A stretch of DNA of 64,000 nucleotides from Burkholderiales bacterium (GCA_027493935.1 JAOSJV010000010.1:434001-498000), one strand, 5' to 3'; positions 30,723 to 42,124 are shown, counted from the first letter of the stretch. A program made the numbers and translations. The notes: generated by a model not told the origin, from the letters alone.

Positions 30723-32432
30723 ATGCGCGTCTCGCGATATTTCCTGGCCACGCTCAAGGAGGCGCCGGCCGAAGCCGAGCTCGTCAGCCATCGCCTGATG
30801 CTGCGCGCTTGCCTGATCCGTCGCCTGGGCAGCGGCCTCTACACCTGGATGCCGCTCGGGCTGCGCGTCCTGCGCAAGGTCGAGGCGGTGATCCGCGAGG
30901 AGATGAACGCCGCCGGCGCACTCGAGGTGTTCATGCCCGCGGTGCAGCCGGCCGAGCTGTGGCAGGAGACCGGCCGCTGGGATGTATTCGGGCCGCTGAT
31001 GCTGCGGATGAAGGACCGGCACGAGCGCGACTTCTGCTTCGGTCCGACGCACGAGGAGGTGATCACCGATATCGCGCGGCGCGAGATCCGCAGCTATCGT
31101 CAGCTGCCGGTCAACTTCTACCAGATCCAGACGAAGTTCCGCGACGAGATCAGGCCGCGGTTCGGCGTGATGCGGGCGCGCGAGTTCTCGATGAAGGACG
31201 CGTACTCGTTCGACGCCGGCAAGACCGGCCTCGCCGCGAGCTACCGCAGGATGTACGACGCGTACGCGCGCATCTTCACGCGGCTCGGTCTGCGCTTCCG
31301 CGCGGTGGCGGCCGACACCGGCGCGATCGGAGGCAGCGCGTCACACGAGTTCCAGGTGATCGCGGACTCGGGCGAGGACGCGATCGCGTTCTGCCCGACC
31401 TCGGACTATGCCGCGAACGTCGAGCTCGCCGAGGCGATGGCACCGCCGGCGCCGCGCGCGGGCCCGGCGCGCGCGCTCGAGAAAGTCTTCACACCCGGCA
31501 GGACCCGCTGCGAGGACGTCGCCGCGCTGCTCGGGGTGCCGCTCGCGAGCACGGTGAAGGCGATCGCAGTCGTGCACGACGACGCCTTGTGGCTGCTTCT
31601 CCTGCGCGGCGACCATGCGCTGAACGAGGTCAAGGCGTCCAAGCTTCCCGGGCTCGAACCGTTTCGCTTCGCGACCGAGACGGAGATCGTGCGGCGCTTG
31701 GCCTGCAAGCCCGGCTACATCGGCCCGGTCGGCATCGACCCCGCGATCCGCATCGCCGCGGACCACTCGGTCGCCGCGATGGCCGACTTCGTCTGCGGCG
31801 CCAACGAGGAGGGCTATCACCTCGCCGGGGTCAACTTCGGGCGCGACCTTCCCGAGCCGCATTTCGTCGCCGACATCCGCAACGTCGTTGCCGGCGATCC
31901 GAGCCCGGACGGCAAGGGCGTGCTCGAGATCGCGCGCGGCATCGAGGTCGGCCACGTTTTCGCGCTCGGGACGAAATACTCCGAGGCGATGGGCGCGCGC
32001 TTTCTCGACGAGCAGGGCCAACCGCAGCTGCTCGAGATGGGCTGCTACGGCATCGGCGTGACGCGCGTCGTGGCCGCCGCGATCGAGCAGAACAACGACG
32101 CGCGCGGCATCGTATGGCCGGCCCCGATGGCGCCGTTCCAGGTGGCGCTGGTACCGGTCGGCTACCACAAGTCGGCCGAGGTGCGCGCCGCGGCCGACGA
32201 ACTGCATCGCAAGCTCGAGGAGGCCGGCGTCGAGACGCTCTTCGACGATCGCGACGAGCGACCGGGGGTGATGTTCGCGGACATGGAATTGATCGGCCTG
32301 CCGCATCGGGTCGTGGTGAGCGAGCGCGGCCTCAAGGAGGGCAGGGTCGAATACCAGGGCCGGCGCGACGCGTCGGCCGAGAAGCTTCCGCGCGCGGAAG
32401 CGCTGGCACGCATCCTCGCGCGGCTGGGATGA
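30723..32432 (+). CDS. proS: Prolyl-tRNA synthetase
   Basis: This bacterial-type class II synthetase of 569 residues opens [20 protein letters not shown]. Motif 2 region residues are seen in [13 protein letters not shown] and [18 protein letters not shown] YbaK-like editing domain is inserted at about residues 235-380 ([17 protein letters not shown]). Motif 3 is [14 protein letters not shown], and an anticodon-binding domain lies at the end. No frame breaks occur. The stop overlaps the ATG of the next gene (ATGA). Confidence 0.96.
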   Translation: MRVSRYFLATLKEAPAEAELVSHRLMLRACLIRRLGSGLYTWMPLGLRVLRKVEAVIREEMNAAGALEVFMPAVQPAELWQETGRWDVFGPLMLRMKDRHERDFCFGPTHEEVITDIARREIRSYRQLPVNFYQIQTKFRDEIRPRFGVMRAREFSMKDAYSFDAGKTGLAASYRRMYDAYARIFTRLGLRFRAVAADTGAIGGSASHEFQVIADSGEDAIAFCPTSDYAANVELAEAMAPPAPRAGPARALEKVFTPGRTRCEDVAALLGVPLASTVKAIAVVHDDALWLLLLRGDHALNEVKASKLPGLEPFRFATETEIVRRLACKPGYIGPVGIDPAIRIAADHSVAAMADFVCGANEEGYHLAGVNFGRDLPEPHFVADIRNVVAGDPSPDGKGVLEIARGIEVGHVFALGTKYSEAMGARFLDEQGQPQLLEMGCYGIGVTRVVAAAIEQNNDARGIVWPAPMAPFQVALVPVGYHKSAEVRAAADELHRKLEEAGVETLFDDRDERPGVMFADMELIGLPHRVVVSERGLKEGRVEYQGRRDASAEKLPRAEALARILARLG

Positions 32433-33044
32433 GGACGTCGCGAGCGCCGCTCGTTCCCGCGCTTTTCGCGATTGCCGCGCTCGCGGCCGGGCCCGCCGCC
32501 GCCGGCGACCAGGTCTATGAGCCACTGTCGGCGAGCGTGCAGGCGGCACTCTCCCGCGCGATTGCCGACCGCGGGGTGGCGGACCTCGCGTTCGCCCGAG
32601 CCGAGGACGGCGCCCGCTGGCTTTCGGCGATGTCGGAACGTCTGGAGAAGCGCGTGCCGGAGCACGACGTGCGCGCCGAGCTCTTGCGCACCGTCCATTA
32701 CGAAGCGACGCGCGCCGGCCTCGACCCCCCAGCTGGTGCTGAGCGTGATCCACGTCGAGAGTGCGTTTCGCAAGTATGCCGTCTCGCTCGCTGGCGCCCG
32801 CGGATACATGCAGGTGATGCCGTTCTGGGTGACGCTCATCGGCCGCGAGGACCACAACCTGTTCCATCTGCGCACCAACCTGCGCTACGGCTGCACCATT
32901 CTGCGCCACTACCTCGATATCGAAAAGGGCGATCTCTTCCGCGCGCTCGGCCGCTACAACGGCGCGCTCGGCAAGGCGGAGTACCCGAACCGCGTGCTTG
33001 CCGCCTGGCGCGGGACGTTCGGCTATGACGACAGGGTGCGCTGA
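32429..33044 (+). CDS. Periplasmic lytic transglycosylase (frame break)
   Basis: The signal peptide ([20 protein letters not shown]) is followed by an SLT-type domain of about 205 residues in total. The catalytic glutamate is in [14 protein letters not shown], followed by [27 protein letters not shown] and [11 protein letters not shown] are later conserved blocks. The frame breaks in the six-C run at 32725-32730. With five C the text reads [17 protein letters not shown]. The start overlaps the stop of proS. It resembles small transglycosylases that follow proS in betaproteobacteria. Confidence 0.88.
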
Positions 33045-33073
33045 GCGCGCGGCGCGCGTGCCGCCGCGGTGGC

Positions 33074-33797
33074 TCAGCGCGGGAACAACGCGGCGATGCT
33101 CGCCTGGATCGACTCGGCCGCAGCGCGCGGATTGCCCGCCTGCCGGATCGGCCGGCCCACCACGATGTAGTCGGCGCCGTTCGCGAACGCCTGCGCGACG
33201 TCGACGGTGCGCTTCTGGTCGTCGGCCGGACGGTTCTCGACCGGTCGGATTCCGGGCGTCACCACCAAGATGCGCTCGCCGAGCTCGCTCCTGATGTGCG
33301 GCGCCTCTAGCCCGGACGAGATCACGCCGTCGCAACCCCGCCTCGAGCGCGCGGCGCGCGCGGGAAAGCACCAGCCTCTCGACGTCGCACTGGAAGCCGA
33401 GATCGTCCAAGTCGCCGCGGTCGAGGCTGGTGAGCACCGTCACCGCGAGGATCTTCAACTCGCCCTTCTCGCTGCCAGCGGCCTGCATGATGGCCTGGTT
33501 GCCGTGCACGGTGGCGAACGTCACGCCGCGCCCGCGCAGTCCGCGCACCGCGCCGCGAACCGTCTCCGGCACATCGAAGAACTTGAGGTCGACGAACACG
33601 CGCTTGTCGCGCTCGACCAGCCAGTCGACCAGTGCGAAGCATTCGCCGGTCATGAAGAGCTCGAGCCCGACCTTGTAGAAAGTCACGCTGTCCTCGAGCG
33701 CAGTGACGAATTCACGCGCCGCAGCGGCGCTCGGCAGGTCGAGCGCGCAGATCAGGCGCTCGCGGGGCGGGATGGGCTTGGCCGAAAGCAGGTTCAT
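33074..33797 (-). CDS. pyrF: Orotidine 5'-phosphate decarboxylase (frame break)
   Basis: PyrF makes UMP. The 241-residue protein has the barrel core with [11 protein letters not shown], which holds the catalytic aspartate-lysine set, then [10 protein letters not shown]. After EAG the frame breaks at the four-C run at 33336-33339, and with three C the text reads [24 protein letters not shown] and [10 protein letters not shown], the phosphate-binding end, complete the protein. Its ATG lies at 33795-33797. It is convergent with the lytic transglycosylase gene and about 130 bases from the divergent paralogue pair. Confidence 0.93.
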
Positions 33798-33926
33798 GAG
33801 GCACGGGGGAGCGTGAAAAAGTCGACGTTACGTGCACAGCGCGCCGCGAGATCGATGGCATGGTCCTTGCGGCCACCGTCGATGAGCCGATCTTCCGCCG
33901 TTCCAAGCAGCAACGTCACCGCGAGC

Positions 33927-35470
33927 ATGTTGATGAATTTTATCGCGCCCGGGCACGAATCGTTGCCAGACCCGGATTTCGGGCCCGAGCAGATGCGCGC
34001 CTGGCTCTCGGCGTTGCCGCAGCACGACGCGACGGCTGCGGCTGCCGCATTGATCGAACGCATGGTTGCATTCAATCGTGCCGACCTGCAGCCGCGCGCG
34101 CACCTGCGCACACTCGAGATGCTGCGCGACCACGTCGAGGGGCTCGTGCCGTTGCTCGAGCACCGGCTGGCGAAGCCCGCGCCGCCGCTCGCCGGACCGA
34201 TGCGCCAGATCGCGCATCTGATCGAGAAGCTCTTCAAGGAACTCGCCGCCGGCTACACGCGCGCGGTCCTGAGCGTGCCGCGCTCGTGGCTCAGCCTCGG
34301 CTACCGCGCCCAGCTCCACACGCCGCTCGTACGGGCGATGGACTACCACGCGCGCCGGCTCTCGCTCGCGCACCGGCTGTACGCCCGTAGCCCCGGCGCA
34401 GTCTGGGCCGAGTTGCATCGGCTGTTCCTGCTTGCGCGCGGCTGGCGGGTCGCGGCAGAGCGCATCGAGTCACCGCGTCGTTCGCCGCTGGACGTCTACC
34501 GCACCGCCCTGCTGCTCGCGTTCGCACAGCCGTCGAGGCTCACCTGCGACGAGCACGAGCGCCTGCAGGACTACCTTGCGCGCTACGCCGACCTGGCCGA
34601 GATCGTACCGCCGGCGACGGTCACAGATCCGGCGTGCGTATTCGCGATCGACCCGCACCGCGACCGGCCCGGCGTGGCCTATGCGAAGCGCCACGACGCC
34701 GAGTTCGAGAACGGCGCGCTCCTGCTCAAAACGGCCCGCCTGGTCGAGCGGATCGATGTCCAGCTGCGCCGTCTGCGCAAAGGCATTTCCGCGGCGAGCC
34801 TGGGGCTGCCCGACGAAGCGAGTTCGCTCGCGTACCAGGAGATGCTGCAGCGGCTCCGCGGCCACTGGCGCGGCGACCGCGCCGCGCGCTCGGCGCGCAC
34901 GAGGTTCCACCCGCGGGTGAATGCCTGGGTCGGGCTGCGCGACATCTGGCGGGCGCTGCGGGCCGAGCTGCCGCGCGACGGCGTGCAGGAGGCCGGAGCC
35001 GGCCGAGCCGTCGACGCGCGCGACCGAGTGGATCGTGCTGAACGAGAGCTCGCGCGGCTTCGCGCTGCGCCACATGTCCGGCGCGGCGCCGCCGGTCGAA
35101 GTGGGCGCGCTCGTCGCGATCAAGCCGCGCGACCGCGCTTCAATCTACGTGTGCCTGGTACGCTGGGTGCAGTCGAACAATCCCGAGCATCTGGAGGTCG
35201 GGCTCCAGCAACTTGCGCCGGTCGCCGTCCCGGCGGTGTACAAGCCCTCTGAGGCCGAACGAACGGCGCCCGAGCCGATCCTGTATTTTCCGCAGCTCCC
35301 CGCGCAGCGCAAGGGCGGCAGCGATCGCGGCACCGCCCGACCGTCTGAGCGCCAATGATCCGCTGAGCGTACGGCATCGCGGCGGGCGGCTCAGCCTGCG
35401 CGCCGCGCGCCTCATCGAGAAGACCCCGAGCGTCGAACTGATCGAAGTCAGCGCCGCCGGACCCGCCTGA
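33927..35470 (+). CDS. Large protein of unknown function, copy A of a tandem pair (two frame breaks)
   Basis: From the ATG at 33927 (or 33933) about 515 residues can be rebuilt. The N-terminal two thirds are helical (MRAWLSALPQHDATAAAAAL, PMRQIAHLIEKLFKELAAGY, YHARRLSLAHRLYARSPGAV). The last third holds a beta-rich PilZ-like module (WIVLNESSRGFALRHMSGA, VGALVAIKPRDRASIYVCLV, RWVQSNNPEHLEVGLQQLAP) and a final strand-rich tail. The frame breaks near 35020 and near 35340. Copy B at 35706 aligns along the whole length. The arginine and D/N-x-S-x-x-G pattern of c-di-GMP-binding PilZ domains is only partly visible, so binding is uncertain. Confidence 0.68.
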
Positions 35471-35705
35471 CCAGGTAAGCGCGCGCCACGGTCTGTCGCG
35501 ATCACGACAGGGCGCTGCCGCGCGGCCGTCAGCGCCAACGGCGCGGGCGAATGACCAGCGCCGCGGCGCCGGGGCCGCCGTGATGGATATCACGGCAACG
35601 GGCTCGTCCGTCACGCGCCATTCGATGGCACGTTGCTTGCACCCCGAGGAACGTAGACCGCGCTCTCGCGGTCCGGAACAGCTACAAGACGACGAGGAGC
35701 CTTCC

Positions 35706-37217
35706 ATGGCGCTGCATCTGAGCGTGCCTCCCACCGGAGATGGCCGAATCGGCCAGTTCAAACTCGCGCCCGAGCAGGTCGCCGAATGGCTGCGCAGCCT
35801 GCCCACCGACGATCCGGTCGAGCGAGGCAGGCGCATGCTCGATCAGCTCGCTGCGCTGAACCGCACCCCGCGCGCGCGTCACCCTGCGCCAGGAGGTTAC
35901 CGAGCTGATTCACGCGCCGGCGATCGCGCTGCTTCCGGCCCTGCACGCGGCGCTCGCCTCGGGCACGCTGCCGCTCACCGACTCGTCGCGCTCGGCAGCC
36001 GGGGTGGCCGAGGAGCTCGTCACCGAGCTCGCATACTCCTACAAGCTACTGCTGGTCGAGCAGTCGCGACGGCTGTTCGGGCTGGCCTCGAGCGGCCGGG
36101 CGATCTTGCCGGTGATCCGGGCAATGCAGCTGCTCGCGCGCCGGCTCGCGCTCGGCTACCGCATGTACGCAACCAACGCCAAGGGCGTGTGGCTCGAACT
36201 GCATGAGCTCTATCAGTTCGCGCTGCGCCGCGGTCTCGCGAACCGCTCGCTGCCCGACGAGGCCGACACGCCGCTGCGCATCTATCGCGATGCCCTGCTG
36301 GTCGCCTTCGCCGAGCCCCTCAAGCTGATGCAGGGGGACCTCGACCGGCTCTACGCCTGGCTCGGGGGCTTCGGCACGCTCGCTGCGCTCTCCGGCGCCG
36401 GCCAGACGCGCGGCGGCCAGGGCATGTTTCTCATCAAGCCGCAGCGTGACGTGCCCGGCTACGCGCTCGCGAAGCGGCACCACCCGATACCGCATGGGAA
36501 CGATTTCGTCCTCAATACGCTGTCGCTCGCCGACGCGCTGCTCGACCAGCTCCGCGCCTCGCCGCGGGCGAGAGCACGCAATCGCTCGGCCTGCCGCAGG
36601 ATGCGGACGATCCGGCATTCCGCGACCTGCTCGGCCGGCTCGTGCGGCACTGGGGTGCGGTGCCGAACCGCCGGTTCACGCGGCTGCGCACCCATGCGCG
36701 CGTGGAGGTGTCGATCGGCATCCGCGGAATCTGGGACTTCCTGCACCAGCGCCCCGCGCCGGCGCGCTCCGGTGAATGGATGGTGACCAACGAAAGCCCG
36801 CGCGGCTTTGCCCTGCTGCACGTCGGCGGACCGATCGAGTCGGTGCGCGTGGGCGAGGTGGTCGGGCTGCGCACCCGCGACAGCCGCACCTGCCACGTGT
36901 GCGTCGTGCGCTGGGTGCTGTCCGACAGTCCAGAGCATCTGGAACTCGGTCTGGAAGAGCTCGCGCCCACCGCACGCGCGGTGTCGCTACGCTCGGCGCA
37001 CCGTGGGCCACGGCCGGAGGAATCGCAGCCGGTGCTGCTGCTGCCGGAGGTTCCTGCGCTCAACCAGGCGCCGGCCATCCTGGCTCCGCTGTTCCCGCTC
37101 GACTCGACCTGCGAGCTGAACCTCGGCGATCTACAGTCGCGGCTGCGCGTGCGCGCGACACGGCTGCTCGAGCGCACGGTGAGCGTGCAGGTGGTGCAAT
37201 TCAGCGCGGTGAGCTAG
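35706..37217 (+). CDS. Large protein of unknown function, copy B of a tandem pair (two frame breaks)
   Basis: The start is well supported by GAGGAG 6 bases before the ATG. About 503 residues can be rebuilt after frame repair near 35875 and 36570. Domain order equals copy A: a helical part (KLAPEQVAEWLRSLP, ELVTELAYSYKLLLVEQSR, ARRLALGYRMYATNAKGVWL), then a PilZ-like beta module (GEWMVTNESPRGFALLHVGG, VGEVVGLRTRDSRTCHVCVV, RWVLSDSPEHLELGLEELAP) and a tail ending VSVQVVQFSAVS. Identity to copy A is highest in the beta module and in the LARRL..YRMYA segment. The two may form a heteromer or sense related signals. Confidence 0.68.
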
Positions 37218-37291
37218 CCCCCGCGAGCGCAACGCGGCGCCCGGCAGCACCTCCCGCCGCTGCGGCGCCGGCGCGCCGAAGCTCCGTATAA

Positions 37292-37957
<666 letters not shown>

Positions 37958-38411
37958 GCACCGGGCGCGCGGCCCGTCCGCTCCGGCCCGCGCAATGCGT
38001 GGCGACCCTCCCCACGCCGTCGGTCCGGCCGCCCGGCCATCCGGTCGCGTCGGCCGCGCCGGTCGCCACCGACCACGACGCGCGGCTGGTCGTGCGAAGG
38101 AGCGCCCCTGCCGAGCACACCCGGTACCTTGCCGCCGACGCGCAGGCTGCCGCACGGCTGACCGTCGGCGACGACGCGGCGACGCGGGCGGCCGAGCGAC
38201 CGGCGGCGCAGGGCTACCTGCGCCCGGTTGCCGGCGTGGATTGCGACCGGGGCGACCTGCGCCCGGCAGATCGCGCCCTGCGGTTCGCCTTCCGCGCGCC
38301 GGCGCCCGACGCGCACGCAGTGGGCGCCGCGCGTGTGGCGCTCGCCGCCCGCGCCCCCTGGCGCTGACTGCGGACCGGATGGGCGAGGGCGGGCCCGCCT
38401 CGAACACGAAA
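37958..38411 (+). other. Unexplained G+C-rich stretch between wrbA and the DUF2069 gene
   Basis: An open frame starting with an ATG that overlaps the wrbA stop (ATGA, 37954) runs to 38367 and codes for 137 residues rich in arginine, alanine and proline, with HDARLVVRRSAPAEHTRYLA and AAQGYLRPVAGVD. Open frames of similar length exist on the other strand. I recognise no protein in any of them. The stretch may be a poorly conserved gene coupled to wrbA, or non-coding. Confidence 0.3.
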
Positions 38412-38774
38412 ATGGCGCGCCGCGTGAGCGCCCTGCGCGCGGCTCAGGGCGCCGCGCTCGTCGCCCTGCTCGGCCTGATCGCGCTCGCCCTTGCCTGGGA
38501 GATCTGGCTCGCACCGTTGCGCCCGGGCGGATCGTGGCTGATGCTCAAGGCCTTGCCGCTCCTCCTTCCCCTGCGCGGCGTACTGGCCGGGCGACGGTGC
38601 ACGTTCCAGTGGGCCTCGATGTTCATCCTCGCCTATCTCGCCGAAGGGCTCGTCCGCGCGGTGAGCGACCCGCGTCCGTCGGCCTGGCTGGCGGGCGCCC
38701 AGGCGGCGCTCGCCATCGTCTTCTTCACATCCGCGCTCGCCTATGCCCGGCTGAGCCCGCGCGGCCTCGCGTAG
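38412..38774 (+). CDS. DUF2069 family membrane protein
   Basis: The 120-residue protein has four hydrophobic segments (GAALVALLGLIALALAWEIW, LKALPLLLPLRGVLAGR, WASMFILAYLAEG, ALAIVFFTSALAYAR). LKALPLLLPLRG and a conserved YLAEG are typical of DUF2069 as I know it. It often follows wrbA in betaproteobacteria. The function is unknown. Confidence 0.87.
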   Translation: MARRVSALRAAQGAALVALLGLIALALAWEIWLAPLRPGGSWLMLKALPLLLPLRGVLAGRRCTFQWASMFILAYLAEGLVRAVSDPRPSAWLAGAQAALAIVFFTSALAYARLSPRGLA

Positions 38775-38930
38775 AGCGCCGGAAAATCACGGTCTCGCGC
38801 GCAGCCGCGCGGGCGCGCACCCACCGCGGCCCGGCCAAGGTCGGCGCCGCAGCAGGCCCCGATTCGGGTCCGCTGACGCACGAACCACGGCGCCATGCCG
38901 CGCACCGGTCGCGCCATCGGTAGTGCCCGG

Positions 38931-40483
38931 TCAGGGCGTGCTGTGCAGCTGCGGATTGACGCGTTCGACCTCGCTCGCAAGCCTGTTCAGCGCGTTCACG
39001 TACGCCTTCGCCGAAGCGACCACGATGTCGGTGTCCGCGCCGACCCCGTTGACGATCCGCCCGCCGCGCGCAAGACGCACGGTCACCTCGCCCTGCGACT
39101 CGGTGCCCTGGGTCACCGCGTTCACCGAATAGAGCAGCAGCTCCGCACCGCTGCGGGCGATGCTCTCGATCGCCTTGAACGTGGCGTCGACCGGCCCGTC
39201 GCCGCGCGACTCGGCCTTGCGCTCGACGCCGCCCTCGCCCAATACGACTCGGGCATGCGGCTGCTCGCCCATGCCGCTCGCCTGGTTCATGTGGACCAGC
39301 CGCCAGCGCTCGGTTGCCGCACTCACTGCCTCGTCGGACACCAGCGCGTTCAGATCTTCGTCGAAGATCTCGGCCTTCTTGTCGGCGAGGTCCTTGAACT
39401 TCTGGAACGCGACGTTCAGCGCCTCTTCCGACTCGAGCTCGATGCCGATCTCCTTCAGGCGCTGCCGGAACGCGTTGCGCCCGGAGAGCTTGCCGAGCAC
39501 GATCTTGTTGGTGCTCCAGCCGACGTCCTCGGCCTGCATGATCTCGTACGTCTGGCGCGCCTTGAGCACGCCGTCCTGGTGGATCCCCGAGGCGTGCGCG
39601 AACGCATTCGCGCCGACGATCGCCTTGTTCGGCTGCACGACGAAGCCGGTGATCTGCGAGACCAGTCGCGACGCGGGAACGATCTGCGAGGTGTCGACCC
39701 GCGTCTCTAGCCCGAAGAAGTCGCGGCGCGTGCGCACCGCCATCACCACCTCCTCGAGCGAGGTGTTGCCGGCCCCCTCTCGCCGAGGCCGTTGACGGTG
39801 CACTCCACCTGCCGCGCGCCGCCGATCATCACGCCGGCGAGCGAGTTGGCGACCGCCATGCCGAGGTCGTTGTGGCAATGCACCGACCAGACCGCACGGT
39901 CCGAGTTCGGCACCCGCTCGCGCAGCGTGCGGATGAACTCGCCGAACTGCTGCGGCACCGCGTAGCCGACGGTGTCGGCGATGTTGATGGTGCGCGCCCC
40001 CTCGTTGATGACCGCCTCGAGCACGCGGCACAGGAAGTCGACCTCGGACCGGCTGCCGTCCTCGGGCGAGAACTCGACGTCCTCGCAGTTGTTGCGCGCG
40101 AAGCGCACCGCGAGCCGCGCCTGTTCCAGCACCTGCTCGGGCGCCATGCGCAGCTTCTTCTCCATGTGCAGCGGGCTCGTGGCGATGAAGGTGTGCACGC
40201 GCCACGACCTGGCGCCCTTGAGCGCCTCGACCCCGCGCGAGATGTCGCGATCGTTCGCGCGGCACAGGCCGGCGACGGTCGAGTCCTTGATCGTGTTCGC
40301 GATCGCCCGCACCGCCTCGAAGTCGCCGTTGGACGCCGCCGGAAAACCGGCCTCGATCACGTCTACGTGCAGCCGCTCGAGCTGCTTCGCGATGCGCAGC
40401 TTCTCCTCGCGCGTCATCGAGGCACCCGGGCTCTGCTCGCCGTCACGCAGCGTGGTGTCAAAGATGATGAGTCGTTCGGTCAT
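38931..40483 (-). CDS. leuA: 2-isopropylmalate synthase (frame break)
   Basis: LeuA condenses acetyl-CoA with 2-oxoisovalerate, the first step of leucine synthesis. The protein is about 517 residues. The TIM barrel starts [19 protein letters not shown], with metal ligands including [15 protein letters not shown]. The C-terminal allosteric leucine-binding domain (about residues 390-510) contains [14 protein letters not shown] and [21 protein letters not shown]. The frame breaks after VNGLGER in the five-C run at 39773-39777 and resumes with [12 protein letters not shown]. The start at 40483 follows GGAG. A leucine-rich leader peptide gene precedes it. Confidence 0.94.
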
Positions 40484-40573
40484 GGCGGTCTCCGATCGCA
40501 TGGTCGGCATGGTGTCGTTCCGGGCATCCTTGCGGGACGCCGGCCGGGGTACTGCTCGAATTGTGGATGGGGA

Positions 40574-40663
40574 TTAGCTGCGCGCGGGGCGCAGCAGCGG
40601 AAGCAGCCCGCCGAGCGGCAGGATGCGCAAAGCGGGCAACAGCGCGTCGTGGATGCGTGCCAT
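40574..40663 (-). CDS. leuL: Leucine-rich leader peptide of leuA
   Basis: This frame codes for 29 residues, starting MARIHDALLPALRILPLGG and ending with a TAA at 40574. Nine residues are leucine, seven of them in the last 20. It lies 90 bases upstream of leuA on the same strand, the place for a leader peptide in leucine-responsive attenuation. A promoter (TTGCAC-N17-TATAGT) lies directly before it and puts the expected transcript start on the A of the ATG, so the peptide would be read from a leaderless mRNA. After the stop a GGCGTCC/GGATGCC stem can form around 40522, without a T run. The identification is by composition and place. Confidence 0.72.
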   Translation of the reverse strand: MARIHDALLPALRILPLGGLLPLLRPARS

Positions 40664-40670
40664 GCGCGCG

Positions 40671-40699
40671 ACTATAGCGGACAACCGCCAGCGGTGCAA
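40671..40699 (-). promoter_or_regulatory. Promoter of leuL-leuA
   Basis: On the minus strand TTGCAC (40699-40694) and TATAGT (40676-40671) are 17 bases apart. The first transcribed base should be 40663 or 40664, which coincides with the ATG of the leader peptide. It lies in the 3' end region of pssA (stop at 40713), so leuA can be transcribed apart from the upstream genes. Confidence 0.7.
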
Positions 40700-40712
40700 C
40701 AAGTCGGCCGTA

Positions 40713-41477
40713 TCAGCCCGTCGCGCCGCGGCGGCGCCGGGCGCGCCACGCCCAGAGCGCATACCCGGACAGTCCGTACACGACGAACAGGCCGAACAGC
40801 ACGAGCGGCGGCTTGACCGAGATCATCACCAGGGCGAGCACGACCAGCAGCAACGCCCAGAACGGCACCGCGCGCCGCAGGTTCAGATCCTTGAAGCTGT
40901 AGAACGGCGCGTTCGTCACCATCGTGACGCCCGCGTAGAACGTGAGCACGGCCGCGAGCCAGCGCACCGTCTCGACCCGCGCGATCTGGAAATCGTCGCT
41001 CACCCAGATGAACCCGACCACCAGCGCCGCGGCGGCGGGGCTCGGCAGCCCCTGGAAGAAGCGCTTGTCGACGACGCCGATGTTGGTGTTGAACCGCGCA
41101 AGGCGCAGCGCGGCGCCGGCGCAGTAGACGAACGCCACGATCCAGCCGACGCGGCCGAGGCCCTTCAGCGCCCATTCGTACATGATCAGCGCCGGCGCGG
41201 CGCCGAAGGAGACCATGTCCGCGAGGCTGTCGTACTCCGCGCCGAACTCGCTCTGCGTGCGGGTCATGCGGGCGACGCGCCCGTCCAGGCCGTCGAGCAC
41301 CATCGCGACGAAGACGCCGATCGCGGCGGTCTCGAAGCGGGCGTTCATCGCCTGCACGATCGCGTAGAACCCCGCGAACAATGCGCCGGTGGTGAACAGG
41401 TTCGGCAGCAGGTAGATGCCGCGCCGGCGCAGCGCGCCGCGCAGAAAACCCTTGCCGCCGCGACGCAGCTCTGCCAT
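40713..41477 (-). CDS. pssA: CDP-diacylglycerol-serine O-phosphatidyltransferase
   Basis: This 254-residue integral membrane enzyme makes phosphatidylserine. The CDP-alcohol phosphotransferase motif DG(x2)AR(x8)G(x3)D(x3)D is clear: DGLDGRVARMTRTQSEFGAE followed by YDSLAD. About six to seven hydrophobic helices follow. PNLFTTGALFAGFYA is the first helix. It lies 8 bases after psd, which decarboxylates its product, so both steps of phosphatidylethanolamine synthesis are cotranscribed. Confidence 0.95.
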   Translation of the reverse strand: MAELRRGGKGFLRGALRRRGIYLLPNLFTTGALFAGFYAIVQAMNARFETAAIGVFVAMVLDGLDGRVARMTRTQSEFGAEYDSLADMVSFGAAPALIMYEWALKGLGRVGWIVAFVYCAGAALRLARFNTNIGVVDKRFFQGLPSPAAAALVVGFIWVSDDFQIARVETVRWLAAVLTFYAGVTMVTNAPFYSFKDLNLRRAVPFWALLLVVLALVMISVKPPLVLFGLFVVYGLSGYALWAWRARRRRGATG

Positions 41478-41485
41478 GCGTCAGC

Positions 41486-42124
41486 TCACAACTCCGCGAC
41501 GACAGTGGCGCCGCAGTACACCTTCTGGCCGAGCTCGACCTTCAGCGTCGCCTCGAGCGGCAGGTACACGTCGACGCGCGATCCGAACCGGATGAAGCCA
41601 AACCGCTGCCCGCGCGCGAGCCGGTCGCCCGCCCGCGCGTAGCACAAGATCCGCCGAGCGACCAGGCCGGCGATCTGGACGCAGGTCACATCGATGCCGC
41701 TCGCGGTGCGCAGCCAGAGCGCGTTGCGCTCGTTCTCGCGCGAGGCCTTGTCGAGCGCGGCGTTGATGAACGAGCCAGCTGAATACCAGCACGCCTTCAC
41801 CTCGCCCTCCACCGGCGAGCGGTTGGCGTGGACGTTGAAGACGTTCATGAACACGCTCACCTTGCGCGCGTCGCGGTGGAGGTACGGATCCTGGGTACGC
41901 TCCACCGCGACGATGCGGCCGTCAGCGGGCGAGACGACGGTCCGCGCGGTGCCCGGAATCTCGCGCGGCGGATCGCGAAAGAACTGCAGCACGAAAGCCG
42001 TCGCGAGCCACAGCGGGATCGACCACCACCAGCCGGCGAGCCAGCCGGTCGCACCCGCGGCGAGCGCCACGAGCGCCACGTGCGGCCAGCCTTCACGGGC
42101 GATGACGGGATGGGGGTAGGTCAT
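41486..42124 (-). CDS. psd: Phosphatidylserine decarboxylase, short type
   Basis: This 212-residue proenzyme is of the short type. Two hydrophobic helices at the start ([34 protein letters not shown]) are followed by RDPPREIPG and the [10 protein letters not shown] block. HANRSPVEG is the conserved HxxR...P region, and [11 protein letters not shown] carries the G-S cleavage site that yields the pyruvoyl group. I chose the ATG at 42124 because the upstream extension does not fit. It converts phosphatidylserine to phosphatidylethanolamine. Confidence 0.94.
   Translation of the reverse strand: MTYPHPVIAREGWPHVALVALAAGATGWLAGWWWSIPLWLATAFVLQFFRDPPREIPGTARTVVSPADGRIVAVERTQDPYLHRDARKVSVFMNVFNVHANRSPVEGEVKACWYSAGSFINAALDKASRENERNALWLRTASGIDVTCVQIAGLVARRILCYARAGDRLARGQRFGFIRFGSRVDVYLPLEATLKVELGQKVYCGATVVAEL

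Noticed and set aside
30434-33028. Plus-strand open frame of 864 codons across proS
   Set aside because: Most of it is proS in the wrong frame. Only the last part (from 32429) is real and belongs to the lytic transglycosylase.
31341-33797. Minus-strand open frame of 818 codons
   Set aside because: It consists of the first part of pyrF followed, after the break in the four-C run, by antisense of the transglycosylase and proS.
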